Shown: positions 46,995-58,909 of the stretch, one piece after another | How positions within the stretch are numbered: the first letter of the stretch is position 1 | Layout of the letters: every line of letters begins with the position of its first letter | Origin: Mucor racemosus | Taxonomy: Eukaryota; Mucoromycota; Mucoromycetes; Mucorales; Mucoraceae | Assembly (NCBI GenBank): GCA_027405735.1 | Contig: JAPEHQ010000010.1 | Coordinates: 744,001-808,000 of the forward strand | Direction: 5' to 3' | DNA: 64,000 nucleotides | Notes under the pieces: generated by a model | The model's input: only the letters and a program-made list of their open reading frames with translations | The model's database searches: none | Told to the model about the DNA's origin: nothing | Position numbers and translations under genes: made by a program

Positions 46995-47969
46995 TTAAAA
47001 GAGGTATTCATTTTCATCTTCAAGCGGTAATTTTTCACTGACAGCAATTGGTGCCACGACAATGGTAGCTGCATCATTGTCGTCGTCGTCGTCGTCTGTG
47101 TATTCCTCATTATCAGAATCCTCGTCTGGCAACTGAATAGCACCTTGCTCTTCATCGTTTTGCTTAAAATCATGATGGACATGAATATAAAGAGCATAGC
47201 ATGCCAATAAGCCAATTATCTAGAATAAAGTGTGAGATACGGGATCCATTTTATGCAAAATAATCTATATACCTGAATTATTTTGACAACCCATAATCCA
47301 ATACCCCAAATGAATATAGTTGATCCAAATGTTTTTGATAAAATAGGATAACAAGCATTCATATTATCAACATTCTCAGTCAGGCTAAAAGCAGGACGAT
47401 CAAAAATGGTGCTAAAACCTTGACAATGCCATTGATTTTGAATATTCTCCAAAATAAATAAGTTATCTGTGTAAGCTGCTTGCCATGATAGTTCCAATTG
47501 ATCCATAATATAAGATTCTCGATTAAGTAGTTCATAAGTATAATATATCGATTGAATACCAATAAATACAGCCAAAGGAACAAAATACTACATGTAACAA
47601 CAGTTAATGACTTTGACCAAAAAAGGTATTATTAAACCAAGTTGTTGTATATGTTACCCAATGAATATATGTTGTACTTGTAATGACGAGGCCAGCTGTA
47701 TACAAGATAACTACAGATAGATGAAGCCATTCAATCTGTATTTTAAACGATGGCATGATTTCAATTGCTTGAGTGCTTGAATATTGTCGATTTAAAGAGG
47801 AATCGTTGCTGCAGGATACTTGTAATATCAACATTGCGGCAATACACTATTGTTTTTACTATTATTAGATTTCAAATATGTATTCATTCATTTGATTACA
47901 AAAAAAACTTACTGTAATGGAGAATAATGCAATGATAAACATCCATTTTCGAAGGCTATATGAAATCAT
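46995..47969 (-). CDS. Tetraspanin-like four-helix membrane protein
   Basis: Four exons, 47969-47913, 47846-47658, 47587-47273 and 47219-46995, give 261 residues. Four hydrophobic segments follow the tetraspanin plan: WMFIIALFSITCIAAMLIL, LHLSVVILYTAGLVITSTTY, FVPLAVFIGIQSIYYTYELL, then after a large loop FIWGIGLWVVKIIQIIGLLA. The large loop contains WHCQGF and NACYPI as its cysteines, but not the CCG motif of animal tetraspanins. The cytoplasmic tail is very acidic, with a run of aspartates (EEYTDDDDDDNDAA). Fungal tetraspanins organise membrane domains, for example in Pls1-dependent penetration, but the specific role here is unknown. It could be another four-TM family with a similar layout. 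Lies tail to tail with TUP1. Confidence 0.6.
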
Positions 47970-48494
47970 TTTTGTTGTTGTTGTATGATGCAGAAAAGAA
48001 AAGAGGAAATGCAAGATTTGACAACGATGATAAAATATCTCTTTTTTTTTAAATGAAAAAATAGCCTTCATTCTTTAGATATGATGTGCGCATTTTTTAC
48101 TTGTCTACATGTAAACACATGGTATGTTGATGAAACCTTGACTGACTAATTGAAATCATTTACATCATTTAAAGTTTATATGTTCATAACATTTATGGAC
48201 AAACATGTAAATTCCTTGGTATCATAAAGCAGCAATTAAAAAGACACAATTTGGGATTATAAAGCTAAATCTTAACACATTTAAAAGAAATACAAAAGCC
48301 AGTAGATGCAATGAACTTTAGTTGAATAGAAACTACTGTTACATCTCTTGTTTATTGATTTGTATTAGTATGAAACCTTTTACTGTTCTTTCCAAAATAA
48401 TGATTTATTTTCGTTCAATATGTGTATCTTTTTTTCCAAGCGTTTATTTTATGTAGAAGATTTTTTTAAGATAAATAAAATGTCGAATAAATTT
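47970..48494. other. Intergenic, tetraspanin-like promoter side and COX6A 3' flank
   Basis: No gene or RNA recognised; A/T-rich with short homopolymers. Confidence 0.4.
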
Positions 48495-48990
48495 TTACTC
48501 TTCTTGAGCAGAAAGGTTGACATCAGGGTTGAAGAAAAGAGATTCCTTGCCCCAGAAGTAATCACGGGCACGGAAGTTGATGTAAGGGTACTTGACCCAC
48601 TCCTTGGGGTGGTGCTTTTGGTGTTCGTGGTGAGCTTCGTAAAGGTTGTAAGCGTTGAAACCAGCAGCAGCAAGACTAATAATATGAAAAATCAGTAAAT
48701 TCTGTTTAAATGTCAAAATCTTTTATAAATTTTTTTTTTTTTTTTACCAAGGAATAGTGACAAAGATGGAGATCTTCTTCCAAGTACCAGCAGCATCTAT
48801 AAAAAGTATATTAGTATTTTGTTGTTTCTAATCGAATTAATTTTTCTCGAAATTAATATTTACCAGCAGCATGGTGCTTGATGGCATCACGCTCGGCGGT
48901 GAAACCACCATCGATAGCAGTGGATTGGTAACGGACACCAGCACGCTTAATAGAAGCAACGACTTGAGAGTTGAGGATACGAGAAGCCAT
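48495..48990 (-). CDS. COX13: Cytochrome c oxidase subunit 6A (yeast Cox13)
   Basis: Three exons, 48990-48864, 48796-48748 and 48675-48495, give 118 residues. The presequence is MASRILNSQVVASIKRAGVR. It is followed by one membrane helix (WKKISIFVTIPCLAAAGFNA) and the conserved intermembrane-space tail YEAHHEHQKHHPKEWVKYPY with INFRARDYFWG. The subunit sits at the periphery of complex IV in the inner membrane and supports dimerisation and respiratory supercomplexes. The third exon starts inside the membrane helix. Confidence 0.95.
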
Positions 48991-49676
48991 TTTTATATAA
49001 ATAGAGAGAGGGGAGAGAGAGGTTCTTTTTGTATAGAAGGGGTAGTTAGAAGGGGAAATCTATTGTTTTTATTACTTCCCCGCTCAATTTCTTACTATGT
49101 GCAAGCAAGGGATATTTCAATTCTCTACGACGTCACCTTTCCAAATAGAAAGACATGTGTAACAAATCAAGTTTCAATCTGTGAAATCTGGCAGTAGATC
49201 AGGCACACCATACAATACATATCAAATACAGGGCTTCTTGTGTAGTCGGTGCATTTTTGAGTATATTAAACATTGTCTCTTTGAAGAGGTTTCATCATTT
49301 TAACATGGCCCTGAACCTTTTATTTATGAGGATTTATTATAAGCGATATTTATCATATAATTGATTTTATCGCTTACACTTCAAAAGCCAAAAAAAATCC
49401 TCATTAAATTCTAGGAGATGTCCAAAATTGAAAAGGTGCAGTGTACCTTTTTATTTCTGACATCTTGATTATATTAAATCATTCAAGACTGTTGAAATGG
49501 CATAATATTTGATAATGTAGAGTGTTTGGGTTGTCGATGACTTTAACAGTGGTACATCTGCCTTGCATATATCAATTATATCGGCATATATGAACGATCT
49601 ACATTCAATGTCTCTTAATGAATAAATAAAATACAAAAACTCTTGTCATGAAAAAAGAGATTACCTTATGATCTCA
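48991..49676. other. COX6A upstream region up to the palindrome
   Basis: Contains GACGTCACC at 49129-49137, the reverse of the word in the ATP16/ATP2 promoter, 139 bp upstream of the COX6A start. Nothing else supported. Confidence 0.5.
49129..49137 (-). promoter_or_regulatory. CRE-like half-palindrome GGTGACGTC upstream of COX6A
   Basis: Nine bases shared with the ATP16/ATP2 promoter (32456-32464, opposite strand), at nearly the same distance from the start codon (about 140 versus 160 bp). A bZIP site is inferred from sequence only. Confidence 0.4.
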
Positions 49677-50379
49677 TTTTGAATGGACTGATTTGACCTG
49701 ACAATAGAACGATATTTGATATTATTTAAGCGTTTGTTGTCTATTTTGACATTCACACTTGATCGCAACTATTTATAAAGCATAAATATTATGGCTTTTG
49801 AGGATTTTCAGGCCGTGGCTCATATTGTTCCTGAAAGAAAAAAAGCGAAAAGTTTCAATTTTGAGCTGTTTATACACTCGCTTTTTTCTTTTATAACTTT
49901 CGAGATTTATATCTATAATACTATACCCCCATATCCCCACACAGTATAGATACTCTCTATGAAGCATTGTTGTGATACTCAAATTGATGTGATCAATGAT
50001 GAGATTTCAAATTGGATACATATGCATTAGTGAACCCATTTTGAGCATGTAGATTTGTTATTTTTTACGAGTACATTTGAACTTTTTTTTACCCGATTTT
50101 TTTAGCCAAAAACAAAAAAACTAAACTCATTACCAAATGAATTCTTGTATAGAATTATGAAATTGCTTTATTTGATTATAAATTCTTGTTAACTAGTTGT
50201 CAATATTTTATGCATCATAATTTTTTTAAAGTTTCCAAATACTTTTGTCAATTACTACGAAAAAGAAACAACAAATATCAATCACTTTAGATCTCTACAA
50301 AACAAGGCAATCCATTTCAATGTTTTTATAACGTCTCACGTAAAAATAATAAAAAATTCAAAATAAAAGCAAAAAAGAA

Positions 50380-50452
50380 AGCCTTGTACGGGGCTCGAAC
50401 CCGTGACATTCAGATTAAAAGTCTGACGCTCTACCGACTGAGCTAACGAGGC
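50380..50452 (-). tRNA. tRNA-Lys (anticodon UUU), left palindrome arm
   Basis: 73 nt with recognisable D-arm (TTAGCTCAGTCGGTAGAGC), anticodon arm (TCAGA-CTTTTAA-TCTGA, anticodon TTT) and T-arm with GGTTCGAGCCC. No intron. The acceptor stem GCCTCGT/ACAAGGC has one C-A mismatch at pair 5-68. A T-rich pol III terminator follows. An identical copy lies in the right arm. Confidence 0.93.
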
Positions 50453-51299
50453 TTTTTGATGTCTTTTTCAAAATTAAAAGGATTATATCTTTAAAGCAAA
50501 TATTTTTTTTTTGGATTTTTTAGAAATTTTCGTACCAAATATCAAGTTAATTCACTAGCTAATATAGTACTCATAATCTTTATCTGTATTTATTCAAGTA
50601 GAAAAGTTATGAAATCTTGAATTGGTATCAAAGTATCTATAGATCAGATAAAGATGCGTATAGTTAGATATAGGTTTTTATTAGATCACAAGCAATTTAA
50701 TTGTATAATAAAAACAAGGTACCGTTTATTTAGATATAAAAATACGGTACTTGGTGGTATACAACAAAATAATTTTTTTTTCTGAAATTCCAAAATACTT
50801 GTTTACTTTTTCTTAAAAAAATATGAAAACAATTTATGAGGAAATCTTATTCGAATAAAAAAATAGTAACATGTATTTAAATATATACAAATAAGTATAT
50901 AAAGTATATATTCTAAAATTAAATGAATAGCATTTATATTTTACTTTTACAAATCCTTTAAAATTTGTGATTTTGTAGACTTTTTTTTGAATCCGGTTAT
51001 ATCATCTTGTACTTTCCAAGTTAAACCCCGCTATTAGACTAATATTATATGCTGTATTTTACAATTTACATAAAATAAGCTTTTGGATAAATAGTTATAC
51101 AACAGTTGAATCCTAATTTCTGTATGAAATTTCGATACTTGCATCTCAGAGCTTGAGATATTTAAACAGCCGTGTTCGGACTGTCCGGTAATGTTTTTTT
51201 AAAAAATTACTGGTTGTAAATCTTATTAAATATCCGCGTCCGGAGATTGTGCGGCATTTTTTTTCGAATAGTGACCATGAGTAAGAATTTTTTTTTTCA

Positions 51300-51860
51300 C
51301 TAAATAACAACAAAAAAATTATACGCTAATGTACCTGAGATGTTCAAATTTAATCCAAAAACTTGTTTCCGAAAATATCCTACCTTTTTCAGTTGGTATA
51401 ACTTTATTAGTGCTAATGTTTCAGGTTGTCGCAGGTATTTCACTGCTGAAATTAGAACTTTGGGCCTTCGTATCTCTGCAAAAAATTAAGCTGTACTCGC
51501 AAATTTTAATAATAAAACTTACTTATTTTAAAGCGCTCTACAGCATATTTTAGTTTGAAAATTTCCCAGCACTGTTTTTTTGAAATCCATTTTTTGACGT
51601 TTTTGTAATCGATTTCAATGTATTTGTTAAATTGAGCAACAAATTTTTTATTTTCATGCCATTGATCTCGCTGGGGTCTACCGAACCCAATCTGGTTCTT
51701 TTCAAAATATTAATTTTTCGTAGAGATATCCTCAAAAACATGTAAAAAGAGATACCTTTATTTCTAGCTTCAATTTTTCCCTTATATACCCTCATCCCAA
51801 ATTCTGCATTTGAAAAAAAAAATCGACAAAAATCTTAATTTTTCTATGAAAAATGTAGCT
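51300..51860 (-). repeat. Repeat S3 core, copy c (inside left arm)
   Basis: Reverse-oriented match to the core of 19135-20680 and 36106-37645. It includes an 81-codon open frame (51550-51795 minus) starting MRVYKGKIEARNKGI and continuing FLRISLRKINILKRTRL. Confidence 0.85.
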
Positions 51861-54546
51861 TGTTTAATACACAATAAATAACTAGAAAATAAAGTTAAAA
51901 CTACATATATTTGTAATAAACTACATATATCACGTTTGTTTAGTAATCAAGTTGACCTTAGTCAACATCTAAGATCTAGTAACTTTAAATCACAAAAACA
52001 TTAAAATGTCAAATTGTACCACTGGTGCTTTCAAACTAGGAACTAAACCACGAAGATCTTGCTTCAAGATCTTATTACTGTATTATTAATAGAATTAGAA
52101 AATAGTATATACTGTATATCACAAAGGCTATGGTAATCCATAAACCTTTGCTTTACTTTATATCTTAATAAATACCAAAGAGTTATAATTGTATTCGCAA
52201 CGCTTTTTTTATAAAATTACTATTTTTTGTAGTAGATAGTAAGTTAACTAGAACATAGTAATATTTGTTGAGTTTTAAGAATAATGAATTGAAGACCTCT
52301 ATTATTTTGTCCGGAGCTCCACTTTATTATATATATATACCAAATCTATTCTAATTTTGGTATTCATTCCTATTACAAGCATTTACTACAGCCAACCTGT
52401 ACTGCACAAGATGATTTTGCTGTGCCCAGGTGGGTTGCACAACACTATAGCCTGAGCTGTTGTGCCCACTGAATATGGCTAAAAAGATAACACGATGCAC
52501 ATGGGCACAACAAAATAAACTGCACACAAGCACAATGCTAAACCTGTATGTGCAGAATTATAGATTCTGCCCATGTGCATGACATTAATCCCATGTGTGC
52601 ATAATAGTAGAATTGCCCATAAGCATATCATTATCCCTATTTGTGCATAATAATAAAAGCTGACCATGAGCATAATAATGAGCTGATCTTATGGGCGCAA
52701 ATTTGTTTGTACATGAGCATCGTACCGTTCTCAAAATTCCATTCCATTTTTTTTACTGGAATGGGGTTTTAAATTACATTTGTTTTCATTAATATAAATT
52801 AATAGACAATACAATTCAATACATTGTTGATGTAGAGCAATACATGCAAGAACCAGTATATTTACTATTATCATCATTTGTAAATATGTCTATAGTAGTT
52901 GTAATGTATACAACAACAACGGTTTTTTTTTGCTCGAGCATAAACTTAAATAACACTTACTGCTGCTTAAATTTATATGCAGGCCAAATCTAAGATGATA
53001 TATGTTATTTTATCATACATAAAATTTAAACAAATTAACCTTCTTTAAACTTACTATTTTAGTTTACGATTGGCAGCTGTAAAAAGATTTGTTTTCAAGT
53101 ATACAGTAGCTACGATCAAAACTATGATTATTAGATAAAACATTAGGTTGTTATCCTTTTTTTTTTATTTTTGTATCATTTGAAATTTTATCAATTTTCT
53201 GGAACATTTCGTGGGTTTGTAGCCAGTTCTAGCTTTTCATTGATTAGATATAAATATTATTGCCTTGGATTTGATCTGGTAATCAAGAAATATGTCCAAC
53301 GATGCAGTAGTAAATAATGATATTTGATCCTAATAAAATGCGGTTAAATGAAAATATTAGTCTCTAATATAACGACTGCTACCTATATTAAAAACATTAG
53401 TCCCTTATGTTAGAATGCGCATTCAGATGTTCAGATACAAGAAAAGAATATCAGCTTGATTGATAGTCTGATATGCCTTATTAGATGGTGAATATATCAT
53501 CATCCTTGGAATATGAAAACAAAAAGAGAGAAACAACACACGTATAAGAGGATTTTCAAGGCTGTACATTATTTAGCGCATTTAAAACCCTGCTAAGTTG
53601 CACATTTAAGCCAATGTAAAAGCAGCATTACAGCGTCTGAACTATAAACTAAGAAAAATAGGCAATATCTGTTATTATAATAGAGGCATAAAATTTTTTA
53701 CTAGAAAAACCGTCTGTCATATCATACATTCATTAAAAGATTGCAAAAACGAGCTCGTAGAGCAACACCGTAATTGAGAATAGCAAGATTGAATGGCTAA
53801 GTCTCTTATACTATGGTATATATCTAAGTTTTAAATAAAAAAGCTGTTTTTTAAAACTTTTTTTATATTTAACCACGTACGGTCTGAAAATTCAGACTTT
53901 GTAGCGGACATTTTTTCGGGCTCATTTTACCCTTACCAACACTCGTGATTTTCATCAAAAAACATAAAAATCAAATTTTGATACCAAAATCAACGTTTAA
54001 ATATACTACATTGTAAGAGAAAATTGTAGCCATAGCTAATACACATTTTATAAAAGCTTAATATTGAATGTTAAGTAACGAAAGTTTGCACTTTTGGCCC
54101 AAAAACGGTTTTTTGATTAAAGGATTTTCACGTAATATTTTGCAATAAAAATGTTTGTTATTTTTTGTTGAGCAAATAGAGCACTAAATTCGGTATATGT
54201 GTATATTTTTTGTTTTTATAATTAGTAGTATAATTAACTCTAGATTTGCAAAACCAGAAATAAAAAATTAAAAAATGTCAAAATTGATGATCTGGACAAG
54301 GATACTTTTCGAAATTAATATTCCGCTTATAAGCCTTGTAAGTCTTAAAAATAAGAGATTTTATAATACTGGAGAACTTTTTCAAGAATTTACGATGCCG
54401 TCGTACCAACTTGATTCAAGCTTATTACTGTAAACCTTTATACATGTTAATATTGTGTGGTAGTTTATTTGACGATAACATAGTCTTACTTTATGATTAT
54501 TGCGCTAGGGGTGATTTACATTAAATAAGTTTTTTTTTACTCTTAC

Positions 54547-54745
54547 CTCTCCAATCATCATAAACATAAACATGGCCATCACTGGAACCTATTGACACCT
54601 TTTTGCCATCTGTGTCCCAAGCCAATTTATTCAATGCTTTACCAGAACCAACTTAAATACTTACAAATTGTTCCTCGGTATTTGCATTCAAATTCCATAA
54701 ATTAAATTAACTGGTTCCATTTACAGTAGTAGTATCAAACGAATC
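54547..54745 (-). pseudogene. Captured fragment of dynein intermediate chain, copy 2 (longer)
   Basis: On the minus strand it reads FNLWNLNANTEEQF, then after one stop codon GSGKALNKLAW and GKKVSIGSSDGHVYVYD, then a one-base insertion and a GTAAG donor-like site. This matches the last WD repeats of dynein intermediate chain (animal: LDLWNLN..TE...ALNRVRW). Stops and the frameshift show it is not functional. It extends the fragment seen at 15388-15492 upstream by about 95 bases. Confidence 0.8.
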
Positions 54746-55402
54746 ATTAGCACGCCTTATGATAAATGTCAATAATCTAAACTTAGAAATATCCCACTGT
54801 CATTGTTATACAGTAAGCTATGAAAAGCTTGGTTTTTACTAATACAGCAATTAAATAAAAAAACAAGATGATACTAATAGCATATGATGAGTATTTAAGA
54901 TCTAAGTAAGTTTGATGAAGTATGCTTTTAAACCCTTTTTAAAATCCTGAAGCAAGCGCAACGTCTTGGTCCTGTAATTTCTATTCATCAAAATGTTGCG
55001 GCTTCCGGCTACACAATTAATGCACCTTTTATATATCTTGACCTTGATATACATTGTTGGGTATCAGCTTTTTATCAGTTTTATTTTCTCTAATTCATTA
55101 ATATCCAGTCATATTGAAGGATGATTTGCAGCACTGCCAAAAAAAAGAATGAAAGCTTCAAGAGTTTTCTGCATATCAAATTATGCAATTTAATAGCAAT
55201 TATTGCACTTAATTATAATTTTTGAACTTATTGATGTTAATCAGAATTATTAGTACTTTCATTCAAAAAAAGTAAGCTTTGCTTTATACATTTATATTCA
55301 CCCATTTAATAAATGACATTGCATTTATTATCCGTTATATCAATCAACCGACTTTATCTTCATTCGATACATTTGGCAATTAATGGCCTAAATTACACTT
55401 GA

Positions 55403-55905
55403 GCCACCAGTAGTGATATTAAACGAGCCGAGCCTTTTTTATGCAGCCGAGCTTTTCTCAAGGCTCGTTAAAGTTAGACGAGCTTACAAAAAAGCTCGTT
55501 CAACCTCGACGAGCTTTTTTGTGCGCGTGACTAGAGCTCGTTTACCCCAAACGAGCTTTTTTATGCAGCGACTAAAACTCATCATCTCAATGCGAGCTTT
55601 ATTTTACCTTTCCAGTGACAAATATCTAAAGTAAAGCAAACTTATGAATGTCAATTGACAATTATCTAAAGTAATAATGTCATAGCATTTACTAATTATT
55701 ATTTAAATTTGAACTTTTTGAAAAGAAGTCAAAAGCTCGTCTTTCTCAAACGAGCTTTTTAAAAAAAAGTCAAAAACTCGTCTTTGTCAAACGAGCTTTT
55801 ATTAAAGCTCGGCTCGAGCTCGAGTGATACAAAGCTCGGCTCGTTGTGGCGAGCTTTGGTCAAGCTCGTCCTAGGCTCGGCTCGTCTTTTATACTTAGCC
55901 ACCAG
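55403..55905. mobile_element. hAT-type MITE with 8-bp target duplication GCCACCAG
   Basis: The element 55411-55897 (487 bp) is flanked by GCCACCAG at 55403-55410 and 55898-55905. The terminal inverted repeats start TAGTGATATTAAACGAGCC on the left and TAAGTATAAAAGACGAGCC on the right read inward, with 12 identical bases at their inner end. The interior is a cluster of AAAAGCTCGT/ACGAGCTTTT inverted pairs with loops of about 9 nt. An 8-bp duplication, TAG-type ends and subterminal motif clusters are typical of hAT elements. No transposase is encoded. Confidence 0.88.
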
Positions 55906-56740
55906 GTATCGCCACAAAAAAATTTCGTACAAGTAGACGAAGCATTACAATTTGGATCATTTTTTTGTGTTCATAGATCTGAGCTCTCTCTCACATTCAT
56001 ATATCTCTGCATGAACCATATTTCTGTCTGTTTAATTTAACTGAAATAAATACATTGAACGCCAACATCGTACTTGATAAAACGCCTTACTTTATTGCGA
56101 GTCAATACAACTAATTTGATGCTAGCTAGTTTAGCATCAGCAGTTAAATCAGATAAATCTGGGACTAGATAACCCCTTCTCAAAGTTTTGCATATCATGA
56201 GCTAATAATGGATGATCGTTATTATAGATACGCTAAACAAGGATGGTGAGTTAACTCTAATGGATGGACGAGTCGATTAGCAGTATAAAAAAAATATTAA
56301 AATCAAATAAATATAGTAATTGAATAAGCAAGAGATTATAAACCATGTAAATTGGTATAATTGAATTGTTTCAAGCGTTTTGAGCTGAATACGCCTTTAC
56401 TTTTGGCCTATAAAAATTGATTTATTAGTAAAATCAATTAACAAACTAATAAGTAATAATTATTATGTGCTTTTGATAGTTGGTAGTGGTACAAAACAAA
56501 ATCTTGTTTTTCTCTTCTTTGTTAGTTGTTGGCCACTAAATAAAAACAAATATTTTTTAGAAACTAATAAATAAATTAACATGAATTTATTCATTCATTC
56601 AAATCAAGTCGATACTATACATATTTTTATAATCATCAATTTTTTAGCAGGTAGATATCAAATTTAGACCAAAAAACCATTGATTATAACGAACACTATG
56701 ATGAAATGATGTAGCCTGAGATCCTGAAGTTGAGCCAATC

Positions 56741-57036
56741 ATGAATTCGTTCCTGAAAACAGAATACAGCCTATTTCATTTGTATAAACATTCACTGTCT
56801 AAGTTGATCAAGCATGAATATTCTATAGTACTTAACTTGGTCATATCCTATCAAACTTGCTCTGGTCAATCTATTATACCATCATGTTGTAATCAACTAG
56901 TCCCTCAAGATTATGAAATCATTTATTCATACACCGTGTATTGTAGACTCTATTATATTCGCGCTTCCAAAACATATAAATTACCCTGAATTCTGACGTC
57001 TTTCGAGGCGGACCATTATCTTTTTTACCTACAACA
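56741..57036. other. Unassigned stretch between element copy 2 and the right arm
   Basis: An 82-codon open frame (56741-56989) without recognisable features; no match noted to copy 1. Confidence 0.35.
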
Positions 57037-57427
57037 TACTCAATAAATATTACTATAAAAAATAGTAATTAAATAAAAAAAGCGTTGCGAATACAATTAT
57101 ATATAACTCTTTGATATTTATTATGATATAAAGTAAAACAAAGGTTTATGGATTACCATAGCCTTTGTGATATACAGTATATACTATTTTCTAATTCTAT
57201 TAATAATACAGTAATAAGATCTTGAAGCAAGATCTTCGTGGTTTAGTTCCTAGTTTGAAAGCACCAGTGGTACAATTTGACATTTTAATGTTTTTGTGAT
57301 TTAAAGTTACTAGATCTTAGATGTTGACTAAGGTCAACTTGATTACTAAACAAACGTGATATATGTAGTTTACTACAAATATATGTAGTTTTAACTTTAT
57401 TTTCTAGTTATTTATTGTGTATTAAAC

Positions 57428-57990
57428 AAGCTACATTTTTCATAGAAAAATTAAGATTTTTGTCGATTTTTTTTTTCAAATGCAGAATTTGGGATGAGGG
57501 TATATAAGGGAAAAATTGAAGCTAGAAATAAAGGTATCTCTTTTTACATGTTTTTGAGGATATCTCTACGAAAAATTAATATTTTGAAAAGAACCAGATT
57601 GGGTTCGGTAGACCCCAGCGAGATCAATGGCATGAAAATAAAAAATTTGTTGCTCAATTTAACAAATACATTGAAATCGATTACAAAAACGTCAAAAAAT
57701 GGATTTCAAAAAAACAGTGCTGGGAAATTTTCAAACTAAAATATGCTGTAGAGCGCTTTAAAATAAGTAAGTTTTATTATTAAAATTTGCGAGTACAGCT
57801 TAATTTTTTGCAGAGATACGAAGGCCCAAAGTTCTAATTTCAGCAGTGAAATACCTGCGACAACCTGAAACATTAGCACTAATAAAGTTATACCAACTGA
57901 AAAAGGTAGGATATTTTCGGAAACAAGTTTTTGGATTAAATTTGAACATCTCAGGTACATTAGCGTATAATTTTTTTGTTGTTATTTAGT
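57428..57990 (+). repeat. Repeat S3 core, copy d (inside right arm)
   Basis: Mirror of copy c, with the same 81-codon open frame at 57494-57739. It aligns to copy b without length change through the first 60 or so codons. Confidence 0.85.
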
Positions 57991-58836
57991 GAAAAAAAAA
58001 ATTCTTACTCATGGTCACTATTCGAAAAAAAATGCCGCACAATCTCCGGACGCGGATATTTAATAAGATTTACAACCAGTAATTTTTTAAAAAAACATTA
58101 CCGGACAGTCCGAACACGGCTGTTTAAATATCTCAAGCTCTGAGATGCAAGTATCGAAATTTCATACAGAAATTAGGATTCAACTGTTGTATAACTATTT
58201 ATCCAAAAGCTTATTTTATGTAAATTGTAAAATACAGCATATAATATTAGTCTAATAGCGGGGTTTAACTTGGAAAGTACAAGATGATATAACCGGATTC
58301 AAAAAAAAGTCTACAAAATCACAAATTTTAAAGGATTTGTAAAAGTAAAATATAAATGCTATTCATTTAATTTTAGAATATATACTTTATATACTTATTT
58401 GTATATATTTAAATACATGTTACTATTTTTTTATTCGAATAAGATTTCCTCATAAATTGTTTTCATATTTTTTTAAGAAAAAGTAAACAAGTATTTTGGA
58501 ATTTCAGAAAAAAAAATTATTTTGTTGTATACCACCAAGTACCGTATTTTTATATCTAAATAAACGGTACCTTGTTTTTATTATACAATTAAATTGCTTG
58601 TGATCTAATAAAAACCTATATCTAACTATACGCATCTTTATCTGATCTATAGATACTTTGATACCAATTCAAGATTTCATAACTTTTCTACTTGAATAAA
58701 TACAGATAAAGATTATGAGTACTATATTAGCTAGTGAATTAACTTGATATTTGGTACGAAAATTTCTAAAAAATCCAAAAAAAAAATATTTGCTTTAAAG
58801 ATATAATCCTTTTAATTTTGAAAAAGACATCAAAAA

Positions 58837-58909
58837 GCCTCGTTAGCTCAGTCGGTAGAGCGTCAGACTTTTAATCTGAATGTCACGGGTTCGAGCCCCG
58901 TACAAGGCT
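58837..58909 (+). tRNA. tRNA-Lys (anticodon UUU), right palindrome arm
   Basis: Identical 73-nt copy of the left-arm tRNA, with the same C-A mismatch in the acceptor stem and a TTTTTT terminator a few bases downstream. Confidence 0.93.

Larger units (their letters stand above)
49677..52275 (+). repeat. Left arm of a 9.9 kb palindrome
   Basis: Reverse complement of 57037-59612. Apart from one mismatch near the outer edge, the arms read as identical to about 52145. They then diverge by substitutions and small indels over the last 130 bases before the 4.8 kb spacer. The arm carries a tRNA-Lys (50380-50452) and an S3 core (51300-51860). The outer edges (TTTTGAATGG) show no clear target duplication. 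Confidence 0.95.
52384..56710 (-). mobile_element. TIR element carrying a dynein gene fragment, copy 2 (palindrome spacer)
   Basis: In reverse orientation it matches 15055-18032. The end near 52384 (ACTACAGCCAACCTGTACTG) aligns with the right TIR of copy 1. The other TIR is not recognisable near 56710. It lacks the solo LTR present in copy 1 (empty site 53628-53632). It keeps about 1.74 kb (54656-56399) that copy 1 lacks, including more of the dynein fragment and a MITE. The TGCACA/GGGCACAA word cluster at 52400-52700 mirrors 17740-18020. Confidence 0.75.

Noticed and set aside
51329..51553. 74-codon hydrophobic frames in both palindrome arms (mirror at 57736-57960)
   Set aside because: They are the antisense of the S3 core and their match between arms only reflects the palindrome.
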